Positions 1 to 10,845 of a stretch of 64,000 nucleotides of DNA are shown piece by piece. A program made the translations under genes and the position numbers. Source of the stretch: Byssothecium circinans (Eukaryota > Ascomycota > Dothideomycetes > Pleosporales > Massarinaceae). Below the pieces are notes generated by a model, which was given only the letters and a program-made list of their open reading frames with translations, made no database searches and had not been told where the DNA came from. Every line of letters begins with the position of its first letter. The stretch's first letter is position 1. The DNA lies in contig ML976995.1 of the NCBI GenBank assembly GCA_010015675.1, forward strand, positions 423,292-487,291, in the 5' to 3' direction.

Positions 1-177
1 CACGTAGATATTGCCAAAGTTTGGGTCGAAGTACTCAACATTCCAAAGTATGCCGTAGAATTCATGAAAAGGGAAGCAGCCGTACGGGATCTGTTCATCA
101 TCTGGATGTTCGGTGACCACCGTGACAGTGTCCACTACGCGTCCGCCATACTCCTGAAGTCCGCGGGGAAGAGGCAT
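1..177 (-). CDS. 5' end of an unidentified gene, running off the window
   Basis: Reading leftwards from an ATG at 175-177, the frame stays open for 59 codons to the window edge. The start context is good (CTCAAGATG). The peptide begins MPLPRGLQEYGG and contains an HPDDEQIPYGC stretch and an aromatic-rich FHEFYGILWNVEYFDPNFG stretch, which reads like folded-protein sequence. I do not recognise the family. The opposite strand has a frame of similar length at 64-330 with no protein-like character, so the minus strand is preferred. The rest of the gene lies to the left of this window. Confidence 0.5.
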   Translation of the reverse strand, partial: MPLPRGLQEYGGRVVDTVTVVTEHPDDEQIPYGCFPFHEFYGILWNVEYFDPNFGNIYV

Positions 178-912
178 CTTGAGCTTGGTACGAGTCTAGC
201 TGTGGACTGGTTACAGTTGGTGGTGGTGGCAAGTCGACGCAAATATGTATGCCGGCAAGAGGTGGAGATCTATTCGAAGGTAGTGCGGGCTGAGGGTAGC
301 ACGGTGGCCAACAGCTCCGTGTGTAGATAAAATGACTAGAATTGAGCGAGTTAGAAATGCTTAGAGAGGTTTAGGGTTGACGAAGATGCTCAGAGGTTGA
401 GGGAGTCGAGGTTTGGTAGTGTATACCTTTGAGTGAGAAGCTCAGCGTTGAGCATTTGACAGCTCTGACGTGAGCGAGCAGGTATCGGAGCTTTTCGAAC
501 GTCAGGGTTGATAGAGTTGTCGGTTGCTGTAGAAGTATATGATAGAGTAGAGTTGTTCTGTGTGCTAGGTATGAATGGCGAGGAAGCAGCCATGGCTAGT
601 GTGGTGCAGATATATACTGTTTAGTTTAGTCAACTTCGCTACGAAGCTCTGTAGCCTCAGAAATTGGGGAGAGAGATCGTTCACGTGATATCACATTCAC
701 GGGCAGGCTGCGGGGGCTGGCTGGGTTTTGCGCTAATCCCGAAAAGATCTTAGCACCTGTCATCATTTAAACCCCAGAATAACACACTCTCTTCTCCAGT
801 TGTCATCTTTTTGGTAAGACACAACCGCAACCTTCAGTTATCGTGCAACACACCTTCGACATTGACAAAACAGCCTACGTCCGCCTAAAAGCATTTTTTC
901 GACACAAGCAAA
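178..912. other. Divergent intergenic region
   Basis: This 735-bp spacer separates two divergently oriented genes and should hold both promoters. A CACGTG E-box-like hexamer lies near 681-686. A pyrimidine- and CA-rich leader runs from about 790 to the ATG at 913. No protein-like reading frame or repeat was seen. Confidence 0.5.
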
Positions 913-3516
913 ATGTTGACGACTGCAAACAAAGACAGTTTCCAACGCTTCATATTCCACATCAAGCAACCATGGGCACAGCAAGCGGAGTCCACACCAG
1001 CGAAAAAGCACGGCAATCGAGACTTCATCTCCCACCTCAAGGTATCGTCTAATGATAGCACTCCGTCACCATTGCGTGAGAAGAACATATTCAAGCATGT
1101 CATCTCCCGCGCTAAGCAGAAGCTTAGTCATCTTACGCGGCACTCCAAGTCCTCGACCCCGCAGTCTGCAGGCTCACCTATCCCTTCTATTGAGATACCT
1201 GCGGCTGCTCCCAACACGCCCAATGACCTCCACGTGAAGCATCCACCTCAGCTCCTCGTCGCTCTTGACCCTCCTACACCCACTATCGACTCTGCTCTCG
1301 GCTCTAGCTTTTCCAACTCTCTCGACTCTTTAAAAGAGCCGCCGGTAGCACCGCCATTGAAATCGGTCAAAGGAATTGATCAACCAGAGCTCATTGAGCA
1401 AATTGAAGGCGATTGCTTGGTATTCCAATCACTGAACACGCTCTCTATGGCCTTCTTTGGAGACGCCAAGATCCCGGACGATAATCAATCGGGTGTAGTA
1501 GATCATGATCAGAACACCAACCGCATGTATGTCGTACTCTTATCGAACACCGGAGTCGAGAATGAAGAGCCCTCATACATCGACGTCCGTTCAATTGGAG
1601 GCGATTCCCTGCACGACCTTGGCAATAAGATAATGTGTGCATGGGCTACACAGGAGAATAACAGCCCTGTTGGGCACGCAGATCAGCAAACCATGACGGA
1701 AAACGGGGACGGTGGTGGAGAAAACGGGCGGGAAGAACATGTCACAAACGACAAACAAATCGGCAATACTGAAAACTGCAGCAAAGAGAAGGACATGGTC
1801 ATCATGACAGAACAGCAGCACGAGAACTTAGCTCAAGGCGACCACAAGATGATTCATGATTCCATAAATGGCAGCTTAAATGACAACTCGGGCTCAGACC
1901 ATGAAGAGAAGGAGGCTAAGGTCGACGATCTGGATGAAAAAGATCTAGAAGACCTGGAAGATGACAGGGATGGAAAGGAAGACGAAGAGGAGGACGAAGA
2001 AGAGACGGAGGAGCGCAATGACTGGGAAGCCATCCGTGCAATCTCAAATGATACACTGCGCCAATTCCTCCTCGACACACTTGACGATACTCGCTCTCTT
2101 GGCCTTGACCACACCCACGTGTTCAAAAACCGGCCAGAGGGTACTTTCAATCTTGCGATTATGATGGGTCTTTTCCGAAATAAGGAGATAGAGCAATACG
2201 TGATTCGAATTCCTGCCCACGGCACCGAAGCCCTCTGGACAAAGGCAGATAAATACCTGCTCCAGAATCAGGTTGCTCTGATGGAACACATTCGGCTGAA
2301 CTGCCCTACAGTACCCGTACCGAAGGTCTTTAGCTATTCAGCGACGCTCGATAACCCTCTTGGTGTTCCCTATATTTTGATGCAGAAGCTGGAGGGTCTG
2401 CGTGCTGGCGAAATTTGGTTCGACGAGTACGAGGACGATGACCTTTGGCGGGATGCCGATGTACCTTCTCCTAGCACTCATGCCAAGCGCGTCAACTTTC
2501 TGAAGTCCTTGGCTCGCATCATGGTCGACCTAGAATCCGTAAAGTTTGACAAGATCGGCCTCCCACTTGTTACCGCACCCTCCAATATTAGCAATATTCC
2601 TCGTTCCGAGCAGGCGATTGAGGTTGGACATACTTGTCACTGGCCGTCGGTCTCCGACGTTCATAAGATGGTAGAGCGTGGTCCCTTTTCATCTACCCAA
2701 GAATACATCAATGCTGCACTTGACACATACTTCAATTACGAAGAGCTAGCTGAAAATCCTGAGATTGAGACTAGCTCCAAAGCACAGATGCGGCTCGGCT
2801 CGCGTAAGATTCTGGATATCGTCTTTTCAACCTCAGCGTTCAATCCTGATGAAGAACCTGAGGACTTCGTCATCCAGCATAATGACCTCGATCTCCAAAA
2901 CATACTTGTCGACAAAGCTGGTAACGTGACTGGAATCATCGATTGGGACGGGGCTTTTGCCGCTCCGCGCTGCCTTGGCCCCGCAGCAGTCCCCAAATTC
3001 CTCCAGCGCGACTGGTTTCCCGATGACGATAACCGGATCTTCGACGAGTCTCCATACATGGCCTGGAACGTTGAGTACTACCGCAAGATCTACGCTGCCG
3101 CTCTGATGCAAGCCGAGAAGTCCTCTACCCATGCGAAGTCTGATATGTCGAAATATACCCTCAAGTCGCCCATATATCAAGCTGCCCTATCGGCACTTTA
3201 CGAAGGGGGGGATCCGTGGGACTTCACTGATCGCATCTTGCGTGAGCTACCGGGCATCCGGAATGATCCGCTGTACTTCAAGGTTAAGCTTGGTGTTGGA
3301 TGGCCGGCGGCAGAGGCTATGTTGCGACGCGAGATTCATAAGCTGTGTGAGCCGGCGCTACCTGATGAGAAGTTCTTGCTCGAGTTGGATGTCGAAGTGG
3401 AAATTGAGGATGAGGAGAGCGAAGAAAACCAAGCGAACGAGGAAGATGAAGATATCGAGGACAAAGAGAATCGGGATCCCCACTGCGATGATACAGTGGA
3501 AGCCGGAGGCAATTAG
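913..3516 (+). CDS. APH-fold phosphotransferase-like protein with long acidic extensions
   Basis: Single-exon frame of 867 codons from ATG 913 (context AAAATG). The C-terminal half matches the APH/phosphotransferase fold (Pfam APH, PF01636), a kinase-like family greatly expanded in filamentous fungi, mostly with unknown substrates. Visible motifs are the catalytic loop HNDLDLQN at about residues 656-663 (the HxDxxxxN signature, H656/D658/N663) and the metal-binding IIDWDG with Asp at about 677. A conserved VIRIPAHGTE segment precedes them. The N-terminal ~300 residues are Ser/Pro-rich and look disordered. Residues ~300-375 and the C-terminal ~35 residues are strongly acidic Glu/Asp runs. A shorter paralogue lies at 12723-14348. 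The fold assignment is firm; substrate and biological role cannot be read from the sequence. Confidence 0.85.
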   Translation: MLTTANKDSFQRFIFHIKQPWAQQAESTPAKKHGNRDFISHLKVSSNDSTPSPLREKNIFKHVISRAKQKLSHLTRHSKSSTPQSAGSPIPSIEIPAAAPNTPNDLHVKHPPQLLVALDPPTPTIDSALGSSFSNSLDSLKEPPVAPPLKSVKGIDQPELIEQIEGDCLVFQSLNTLSMAFFGDAKIPDDNQSGVVDHDQNTNRMYVVLLSNTGVENEEPSYIDVRSIGGDSLHDLGNKIMCAWATQENNSPVGHADQQTMTENGDGGGENGREEHVTNDKQIGNTENCSKEKDMVIMTEQQHENLAQGDHKMIHDSINGSLNDNSGSDHEEKEAKVDDLDEKDLEDLEDDRDGKEDEEEDEEETEERNDWEAIRAISNDTLRQFLLDTLDDTRSLGLDHTHVFKNRPEGTFNLAIMMGLFRNKEIEQYVIRIPAHGTEALWTKADKYLLQNQVALMEHIRLNCPTVPVPKVFSYSATLDNPLGVPYILMQKLEGLRAGEIWFDEYEDDDLWRDADVPSPSTHAKRVNFLKSLARIMVDLESVKFDKIGLPLVTAPSNISNIPRSEQAIEVGHTCHWPSVSDVHKMVERGPFSSTQEYINAALDTYFNYEELAENPEIETSSKAQMRLGSRKILDIVFSTSAFNPDEEPEDFVIQHNDLDLQNILVDKAGNVTGIIDWDGAFAAPRCLGPAAVPKFLQRDWFPDDDNRIFDESPYMAWNVEYYRKIYAAALMQAEKSSTHAKSDMSKYTLKSPIYQAALSALYEGGDPWDFTDRILRELPGIRNDPLYFKVKLGVGWPAAEAMLRREIHKLCEPALPDEKFLLELDVEVEIEDEESEENQANEEDEDIEDKENRDPHCDDTVEAGGN

Positions 3517-4949
3517 TACAAGGAAGAAACTGAGGCTCGATGGAGGGATAGAGCAAGACTGAGGCGGACAAATTATTTTCTTCGTCTGCAAGTTACTTTC
3601 ACTTATCGGGACCTTTTCGGCGTTATTGGACTTTTATTTTGAGAGCGGCATCCAAAGTCCTTGTTTCTATGGAAAGTGTTGCTATGCTGGGTTGGTATTG
3701 GGTTTGCGCTTTATATCTTTTCTTGCAGGGATCTTTTTCAATCAAACGTGGTTTGGAACCTGATCTCAGCGCAGTTTGCCATGTAAGCAATGTGATTACA
3801 ACAAGTGAAACTACTTTAAAGCTATCCTGCATCCTGTTGATCCTAACATGTGATATGACGGGCGACCAGGCAATCTGTCTCTGACGTAGTGTAGGAAAAG
3901 GGGTAATGACTAAGCATAAGAGCACCCATGCTATCAGATCGATTGCGTCAACAAGCGACAAAATTTTCGTTCAACCACTATTGAGGCATTGAATTAAGCC
4001 TCTCCACGTATTCAACACTCTTTTTATCTTGCGAAAGCCTTCTTTTGTGTGGCGCAATCACGCTATACATCATTTACCAAGGTCCCGAACACCCAGCGCC
4101 CGCATTTGAGAAACCACAAGCACAAAAAAAACAACTCATTGATTGAATCACAGCATGATTCTGGTGGATGATACAAGGACTGATATAAAGGTGAGATGTA
4201 CTTGCTAAGATAGCTAAAGTTCTACACACAGCACACCTTCTTTATAGTGATTGCTCATTTGGTTCTTTAAACCTCTCTAGGTGGCGTGATTCACGGCTAA
4301 TGATGACCGATGAAATCTTTCTTCGTTTTATCGGCAAAACCGACCCTTTACGTACTTTGACACCACCGGGTCGCAGCATGGTTTTCCTTAAGCTAGGTCT
4401 TTAAATTTTGTAGGTAATTACTTCCTTTAAACTTATAATTATATCTATCTAGGCTTAAAATTTTAAAAGAAAATATTAAGGCTTAGCTTTATTATTAAGA
4501 TAAACTATATATTAAGAAATAAGGATCGCTTAACTCTCCGCTGTATATATTGCTTAATGTCATCTCAATTATGCATGCGAACATAACTCTGTCCTCAGAG
4601 GCGCGCCTCGCCTGTACCAGCACCTGGCATACAAATACGAAGGGCTGAGGTCCTCAAGGTCCTCCATTGTAGTGGAACACCGCTGTTGGAAGAGCAAAAG
4701 TGCGAAGTGATATGAGGAAGCTATCCCAGCTAATATATCTTTTCTATTATCCAATGACATTTACATTGGCAAATATGTCGACAGGGCCCATCCCGTTCCC
4801 AAAGGGTACCTGGTGCTGACACGATTCAACACAGACGGGCAGATAGAGGCATTAAAGGTTAACTGGGTAGCGTTCACGGAGCTCACCATGGTAGACTTCT
4901 AGCGCAGACTCGGATTTCGTAATTACATATTTGTAGCTTCTCCTGAGTA
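3517..4949. other. Intergenic region with an AT-rich decayed patch
   Basis: This convergent intergenic stretch lies between the APH gene and the membrane-protein gene. The part from about 4390 to 4560 is markedly AT-rich, with repeated TTAAG/TATTAAG motifs and many TAA/TAG triplets, like RIP-mutated repeat DNA. No transposase motif survives. Short open frames elsewhere show no protein-like character. Confidence 0.45.
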
Positions 4950-6676
4950 TCAAGTCCTCTCAAGCCGATCGATGGGGAAGGTTGACCTCCGCAAAGCGGC
5001 AGCGTGGTCTCCATCAAGTAAGCTGTGGGGCTCTCTCACTGCTGAACTGCTCCCCACCGGCAGCGTGCTGCTCTCGGTCTCATTCGAAAGAACGGATGCA
5101 TTACACGGGTCTATCGTCGCAGGCTCGCTCTGCAAGGCTCCGGAACCGAGAATCATCTCGACCTGTTCATCGGATTCACTAAATTCCTCGTCGCACTCTT
5201 CTCCTTCGCCTAGTTGAGCAAGACGTTCGTCTAAAAGAACTCGTGAGCGACAATAATTTCGAAATCGGGGGCGCACTTACCCCGATAGGACTCCCCCGCG
5301 GCTATGAACGGCAGAACACAAAAGATGAGAGGCACGAGCTGACCAAATCCCCATTCAAGCTCCTTGTTTTCCACTTTCTGGCTTTCCATGATGGCATGTC
5401 CTAAAGCCCTGTCACTCATGAGCGTCGAAATGCCTAGCGCGAACCAGCTGATATTGAGAAGGGTGGCGAACATGATCGAGCGGACCCACCACCATCCATA
5501 CGTAGCTACTTTCCGCAATGCAGCGTACGATTTTGCTGGCTTGGAATCGGGCGGGGCGTTTAGTCTGAGCTTGCCATCTAGCTTTTTCATGTGCTGAAAC
5601 CGAACATCTCTGAGAATCTTGACGCCCGTATTGGTCAGATCCATTATGTCGAACGGGTGGCTTACGAGCAACAGGATGATCATTGCCGTGCTCGTAGCTC
5701 CGGAGCTGCCGCCGTAGTTACCTATGAGATCTTTTCGAGCGCAGTCCGCTGGGCACGCCAAGACGTCGTACCACGATCGATAACCCTGGAGAACCAAACA
5801 GAAGATAAGGAGAACGGCGCAGATGCTCATAAGCACCATTCTGAGGCCATTCATCAACGGAAGTCGTCTCCTCTTGACTTTGCCGGTTCCGCTCTCGTCG
5901 GGTAACTGTCCGAGAGTAGTTGCTCTCTCCGGAAACTTCACGCGGCGGCGAAAGTATGAGCTCAAAACGCCCAAAGTCATGGTGTGCACCCCGTGGCTGA
6001 ACCACGCCAGATTCGAGCAGATAGAAAAGTGGTACATCGTAAGGCTCCCGTTGGCCAGCTTTACGATTGCAACAATGAGAATCGCCAAGCAGGTGATGAG
6101 TTGCTGATCGCTGAGGCCCAGTAACACTTTGATCAAGCTCTTCACCCAGACTTCCTTTCTCTCGTCCGAGATGCGGTGGCTCATGGACTTTGTAACTCTC
6201 TCTCGAAGCCATCGATCCACGGGGTTTAGCGAGGTTGTGTTGATCATGGAGAGAAATACGCAAAAAAGATAGAGGATGAGCGTAACAAGGGCGACCAAGG
6301 CAAAGGACAGCACGACGCCAATTCCGGCTATATCGGGATCAGGCTCCAGGTTTGGACAGTCGCAATTGCGCTTGTATGAACTGCAGGTAAAATCCTTTGA
6401 CTGGATGCATGTATCTGCGCGACTTTGAGCGAGCGGTTCGCTAGGCTAATTACACATCGATCACGACAACTTACAAGAGTTCTTGATCGTGTTGTTGACG
6501 CGCACACGGTCTGTAGACATGTAAGCACGAATGCAGGATAGCTGGACAGCAGACAAACCGGATGGGCACATTAGTAGCGAGGACGCGCACTGAAAAATAA
6601 CGCCCGTCGCATGCGTCCCGTTTAGAAACGTTCCGTTTCCAATATGCAGAGCAGCCATCTTAGAAGCGCTGCTCAT
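4950..6676 (-). CDS. Fungal multi-pass membrane protein, three exons
   Basis: Proposed exons are 6676-6475, 6414-5281 and 5230-4950. The 60-nt intron (6474-6415) and 50-nt intron (5280-5231) have GTAAGT donors and CAG/TAG acceptors. Phases match at both joins and the total is 539 codons, giving 538 residues. The first ~95 residues are extracellular-like: several Asn-X-Thr sequons, including two NGT and one NNT, and many cysteines (such as FTCSSYKRNCDCPNL). About seven or eight hydrophobic segments follow, starting at LSFALVALVTLILYLFCVF. The C-terminal ~90 residues form an acidic, probably cytoplasmic tail (EGEECDEEFSESDE). I recognise it only as a fungal integral membrane protein of unknown function. 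The topology, with an N-terminal Cys-rich ectodomain, would suit a receptor-like or scaffold role, but that is inference. Confidence 0.75.
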
Positions 6677-7155
6677 ATGTCGTGCGGCGCGACTTGGAGA
6701 AGATCCTGCGACGTCGGATTTCGATCAGAAAACAAGCTTCTGAGAAGATGAGTACAATAAAACCGGCATGAGAGCATCAGAGAGGGTAGGAGTGGTCCAC
6801 GCCAGAGTTTTGGACGATTTCTTCGGGTGAATAGGATGGGCATTGTTGCTTTCAGATCAGCATTTTCCCCACCTGCTGCGAGCCCAGGCGAGCCCAGGCG
6901 AGCTCAGCCCCGGTTGGTAGGCTTCAAGAGCTGAACCACCAGCCTCGTCGCCAAGTTATGAGATGAGGCAGCAGGGGGCTGAGGTCAAGGGCGGACGCCA
7001 ACTCATTTGTGTATTATTTCGGTGACTGTGCTACTGCAGCAGGGAGGGTGCCGAGCCGCATTGGCCGGGTTCCTGCCGTGAGTGGCGTTAAATTTTCAGG
7101 TTATAGACAAAAGAGAGATTAGGTTGTAGGTGATCGCGGCGTGGAGCATACGATA
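6677..7155. other. Intergenic region beside the transposon
   Basis: This is the 5' flank of the minus-strand membrane-protein gene. Near 6878-6906 a 10-bp unit (gcgagcccag) is repeated about 2.5 times in tandem. The rest shows no gene. It ends at the TA (7154-7155) that flanks the pogo-type element. Confidence 0.4.
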
Positions 7156-8365
7156 ACGTGTCCGTGCGGGTGATGCGCGGGCAACACCAAAAACGCTCTA
7201 CTGAAAACAAGGCTATAGAACCACCCACGATTAATATTATTATGAGATTTTCTTGCAGGGTAGTAAGTTGATAGCTGCGATTAATTTGCACTATTTAAAT
7301 CTATCTGGAAGCTTGACGTCGCGGCCGCTGCGTGTAGATTTAGTTAGGGTAGCAGATGCACCCTTTGAGGCCTCCCCAACATCTGTAGCATCAACACCAC
7401 GTTTCTGACGCTTTCTGCTCTATAGAGATAGCTGAGAGGCCTTTCTCTTACCCTTTTAGGATAGTTGTAGAGCTTTTTCTGCGTTATAGGTAGACTTCTA
7501 GGCAGCGCGCTAAGCTGCCTTTTCAGCTCTCTCCTTCTCCTTCGCCTTCTTTGCTGCCTCTTGCGCAGCACGCTTTTCCTGTTAGATTTTCTCTTTGTAT
7601 AGCTTAGCTGCCTTCTTCAGCTCTGCTGTCTTTACTTTTTAAAGCTGCTGCTACTTATCCTCCTACTCCTTAATAGATTAACGAACACGTGCCTCCCTTA
7701 GCTTCCTTAGTGACCAGAAGACTACTCTACTATAATACTCCTAGCGCTGTTAAAGGTCTAGAGCTTTGCCCTTCTTTTTACGCTTCTCCTTAATAGATAG
7801 CGCCTGCCTAAGCCTATTATTGTCATGCTTAAGTAGCTTATTTTTAATAGATAGATAGTAGAGTAATTAATGAAGCTCCTTTATATCTTAACTACCCTAT
7901 TCCTTTACTACTAATCGTATAAGCCTATCTATCTTTCTCTAGTTATAATTGCTAAGCCCTAATAAGGAGCTATCGCTTAATTCTTAATCCTAGGTAAACC
8001 TATTAAGGATAGAATTAGGATTAGGTGGCGATATGCCTGTGGCTCTAAAAGAGCTAAGGATAGTTAATTCTTTAAAGGAGGCCTTCCACGCATTCTAGAA
8101 TAGGGGGAAGAAGTCACCTTTAGTAATAGAAGCTAGGCCCTAGCTTCTATAAAGGTATCTTGATAGCTCTGCTAAGTAGGCTGTTAATAGAGGCTTAAAC
8201 ATCACAACGTCAAGTAGCTAAAGCGTATAAGTTGAATGAGGAGGTAGGATAGCAAGGAGAATCCTATTTTAATTATAGTAGTTAATAAAGTCCATAGTAA
8301 CATAAAATCCGTAGCCATCTAAGATTAAAAGTTAATATAATTATTAAGTCTTCTTTTTTATATAA

Positions 8366-9473
8366 CGTAAAGCACCACTGAACCGCCCACACCACCGAAC
8401 CGCTCAAAAGCTTGNNNNNNNNNNNNNNNNNNNNNNNNNNNNNNNNNNNNNNNNNNNNNNNNNNNNNNNNNNNNNNNNNNNNNNNNNNNNNNNNNNNNNN
8501 NNNNNNNNNNNNNNNNNNNNNNNNNNNNNNNNNNNNNNNNNNNNNNNNNNNNNNNNNNNNNNNNNNNNNNNNNNNNNNNNNNNNNNNNNNNNNNNNNNNN
8601 NNNNNNNNNNNNNNNNNNNNNNNNNNNNNNNNNNNNNNNNNNNNNNNNNNNNNNNNNNNNNNNNNNNNNNNNNNNNNNNNNNNNNNNNNNNNNNNNNNNN
8701 NNNNNNNNNNNNNNNNNNNNNNNNNNNNNNNNNNNNNNNNNNNNNNNNNNNNNNNNNNNNNNNNNNNNNNNNNNNNNNNNNNNNNNNNNNNNNNNNNNNN
8801 NNNNNNNNNNNNNNNNNNNNNNNNNNNNNNNNNNNNNNNNNNNNNNNNNNNNNNNNNNNNNNNNNNNNNNNNNNNNNNNNNNNNNNNNNNNNNNNNNNNN
8901 NNNNNNNNNNNNNNNNNNNNNNNNNNNNNNNNNNNNNNNNNNNNNNNNNNNNNNNNNNNNNNNNNNNNNNNNNNNNNNNNNNNNNNNNNNNNNNNNNNNN
9001 NNNNNNNNNNNNNNNNNNNNNNNNNNNNNNNNNNNNNNNNNNNNNNNNNNNNNNNNNNNNNNNNNNNNNNNNNNNNNNNNNNNNNNNNNNNNNNNNNNNN
9101 NNNNNNNNNNNNNNNNNNNNNNNNNNNNNNNNNNNNNNNNNNNNNNNNNNNNNNNNNNNNNNNNNNNNNNNNNNNNNNNNNNNNNNNNNNNNNNNNNNNN
9201 NNNNNNNNNNNNNNNNNNNNNNNNNNNNNNNNNNNNNNNNNNNNNNNNNNNNNNNNNNNNNNNNNNNNNNNNNNNNNNNNNNNNNNNNNNNNNNNNNNNN
9301 NNNNNNNNNNNNNNNNNNNNNNNNNNNNNNNNNNNNNNNNNNNNNNNNNNNNNNNNNNNNNNNNNNNNNNNNNNNNNNNNNNNNNNNNNNNNNNNNNNNN
9401 ATCCTGTTTTGATTTTCTAATGCCAAGCTTTTGAGCGGTTCGGTGGTATGGGCGGTTCGGTGGTGCTTTACGT
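8366..9473. mobile_element. Second inverted-repeat element nested inside the pogo transposon
   Basis: Left end from 8366 (acgtaaagcaccac...) and right end to 9473 are inverted copies of about 48 bp with only a few mismatches. The repeat contains internal near-duplicates of CCGAACCGCC/CACCACCGAACCGC and ends at AAGCTTG. TA lies outside each end (8364-8365, 9474-9475), so it too fits a Tc1/mariner-type or TA-targeting MITE. Most of its interior is the assembly gap, so coding capacity is unknown. Its ends are GC-rich and barely mutated compared with the host element, suggesting it inserted after the host was hit by RIP. Confidence 0.75.
8415..9400. other. Assembly gap (986 N)
   Basis: Run of undetermined bases inside the nested inverted-repeat element. 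Apparent open frames across it on both strands are artefacts of the Ns. The true length is not guaranteed by the sequence. Confidence 0.99.
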
Positions 9474-10334
9474 TAGTAATTAAACACCTGCTTAAGCTAG
9501 GTAAGTCTAATATCATTGTTCGTCTAGCTAGAGGATGATGAGGTAATAAAGACTTTATAATATCCTACCTTAATATCCTCTACCTAGCTTAATTAGATGC
9601 CCTTGTTAGCGGCCTTATAGATGAAGCTTAGTAGCAGAGCTGATCTATTAGCGCAGATATATGCTAGGAGCGTAATCTATGCGTGATTGCTATCCTAGAG
9701 TAATGCCCTAACCTCTTTTTTTTCCTACATTCGTCTGCTAAATATCCTCTTTATTCTACTAATAATACTAATTAGGACGCCTTTTTTATCTATATTGTAG
9801 ATATGACAAGGATCTATGTAATATTAATTAATCTTACTATATAAAAGGTTAAAATAGAGGTGATATTTATCCTCTAAATTAGCTTTATAGCGATTGCTAT
9901 CCATGCCGACTGTCTATTACGAGATAAGATAAATGCTGTGTTAGTTGATAAAGCGGGTAACCCAGCTCTCACTAACTAGCTCCTTTGCTATCATTGAGGC
10001 AAAGTTCCGTATCATCTCTCTAGTAGGAGGTATATGTCTCTCTATAAGTCTTTTAATATATCGTACAAGCTCCTGCTCTTGCTGTGGGGTGAGCTTTTGC
10101 TAGCTAGAGTTCTTAACTTATGTAGGGCGCGTTATCCCTTAATGCCTTTGGATTAATGTAGACCGTACAACACCATATTTAGCAGCAGTTTTCGTGTACG
10201 ATAAAGTTTCGCCTGGCTTTAGCGATTTAATACCATCAATCGTAGCTTGAATTGGATCCATATTGGTGGAGTTGTCGCGTGTTGAAAGTAGGGTGTTTTG
10301 GTGTTGCCCGCGCATCACGCGCACGGACACGTTA

Positions 10335-10845
10335 TGGTTGGTATGGCGAGGGCCAAGAGATGTCAAGCACAGCCTCCCGCCGCGACCACTCAGAACCGGG
10401 TACTTAGAGCGGGGTCCACTGCAAGCATGATTGACAAGGGAAGGGTCAGTATACTCGCATTGAACTAACAAGGTAGAAATATGCAAGCTTAACTAAACCA
10501 AATGCTATTGTTTTATGGTTAATACGTCACTGCTAGGGGAACATAGTGTTTTAAATTTATTTTCATCGTTAAATATCATATCCTATGGCAAATTATATAT
10601 CATACCTTCAGCTATAAAATAAGCGATACACAATCATTACAACACTGGATAGAGTTAATTGACTTGTGTACCAGTTAGTTCATCTCATCATGTGCTCAAC
10701 GTAATTTGGAAGAGGGCACTACTATGTGAAACGTCAATCGCCCGGCAAAGCCTTTCAAACCAGCGCCAGTACCAGGCGAGTCCTTTTAGACAACCAAAGC
10801 AATACTGTAGATTGCATAAACCACCAACCAACAGTGAAGAAAGAG
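10335..10845. other. Intergenic region right of the pogo element
   Basis: Flank of the transposon. The part from about 10490 to 10640 is AT-rich without motifs; the rest shows no convincing gene. Confidence 0.4.

Larger units (their letters stand above)
7344..10261 (-). pseudogene. Fot/pogo-like transposase remnant
   Basis: The start is recognisable: from ATG at 10259-10261 the peptide MDPIQATIDGIKSLKPGE, followed by SYTKTAAKYGVVRSTLIQRH, is the psq-type helix-turn-helix seen at the N-terminus of fungal pogo/Fot transposases. A stop follows at 10139. The other end, 7571-7344, encodes a Lys/Arg-rich segment resembling the basic C-terminal tail of these transposases. Between them the frame is destroyed by many stops and by a nested insertion. 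No intact DDE triad can be read, so the gene is dead. The stop pattern (TAG/TAA replacing CAG/CAA-like codons) suggests RIP rather than random decay. Confidence 0.8.
7156..10332 (-). mobile_element. Fot/pogo-type (Tc1/mariner superfamily) transposon, RIP-degraded
   Basis: The ends are long terminal inverted repeats beginning ACGTGTCCGTGCG. The left copy starts at 7156; the right copy, read on the minus strand, ends at 10332. They match over about 40 bp with few differences. Each end is flanked by TA (7154-7155 and 10333-10334), the target duplication of this superfamily. The interior is AT-rich with dense TAG/TAA triplets, as left by RIP. Apparent length is 3177 bp, but this includes a nested insertion (8366-9473) holding an N gap, so the original element was about 2.07 kb, a normal size for Fot/pogo elements. 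Transposase remnants are read on the minus strand. Confidence 0.88.

Noticed and set aside
64..330. An 88-codon plus-strand frame at the left edge
   Set aside because: The minus strand over 1-177 gives a better start context and more protein-like sequence.
5718..6263. A 181-codon minus-strand frame overlapping the membrane-protein gene
   Set aside because: It overlaps exon 2 of the spliced membrane-protein gene on the same strand in a different frame and lacks protein-like features.
8404..9516. Long open frames at 8.4-9.5 kb and 42.7-43.5 kb
   Set aside because: They consist almost wholly of undetermined bases.
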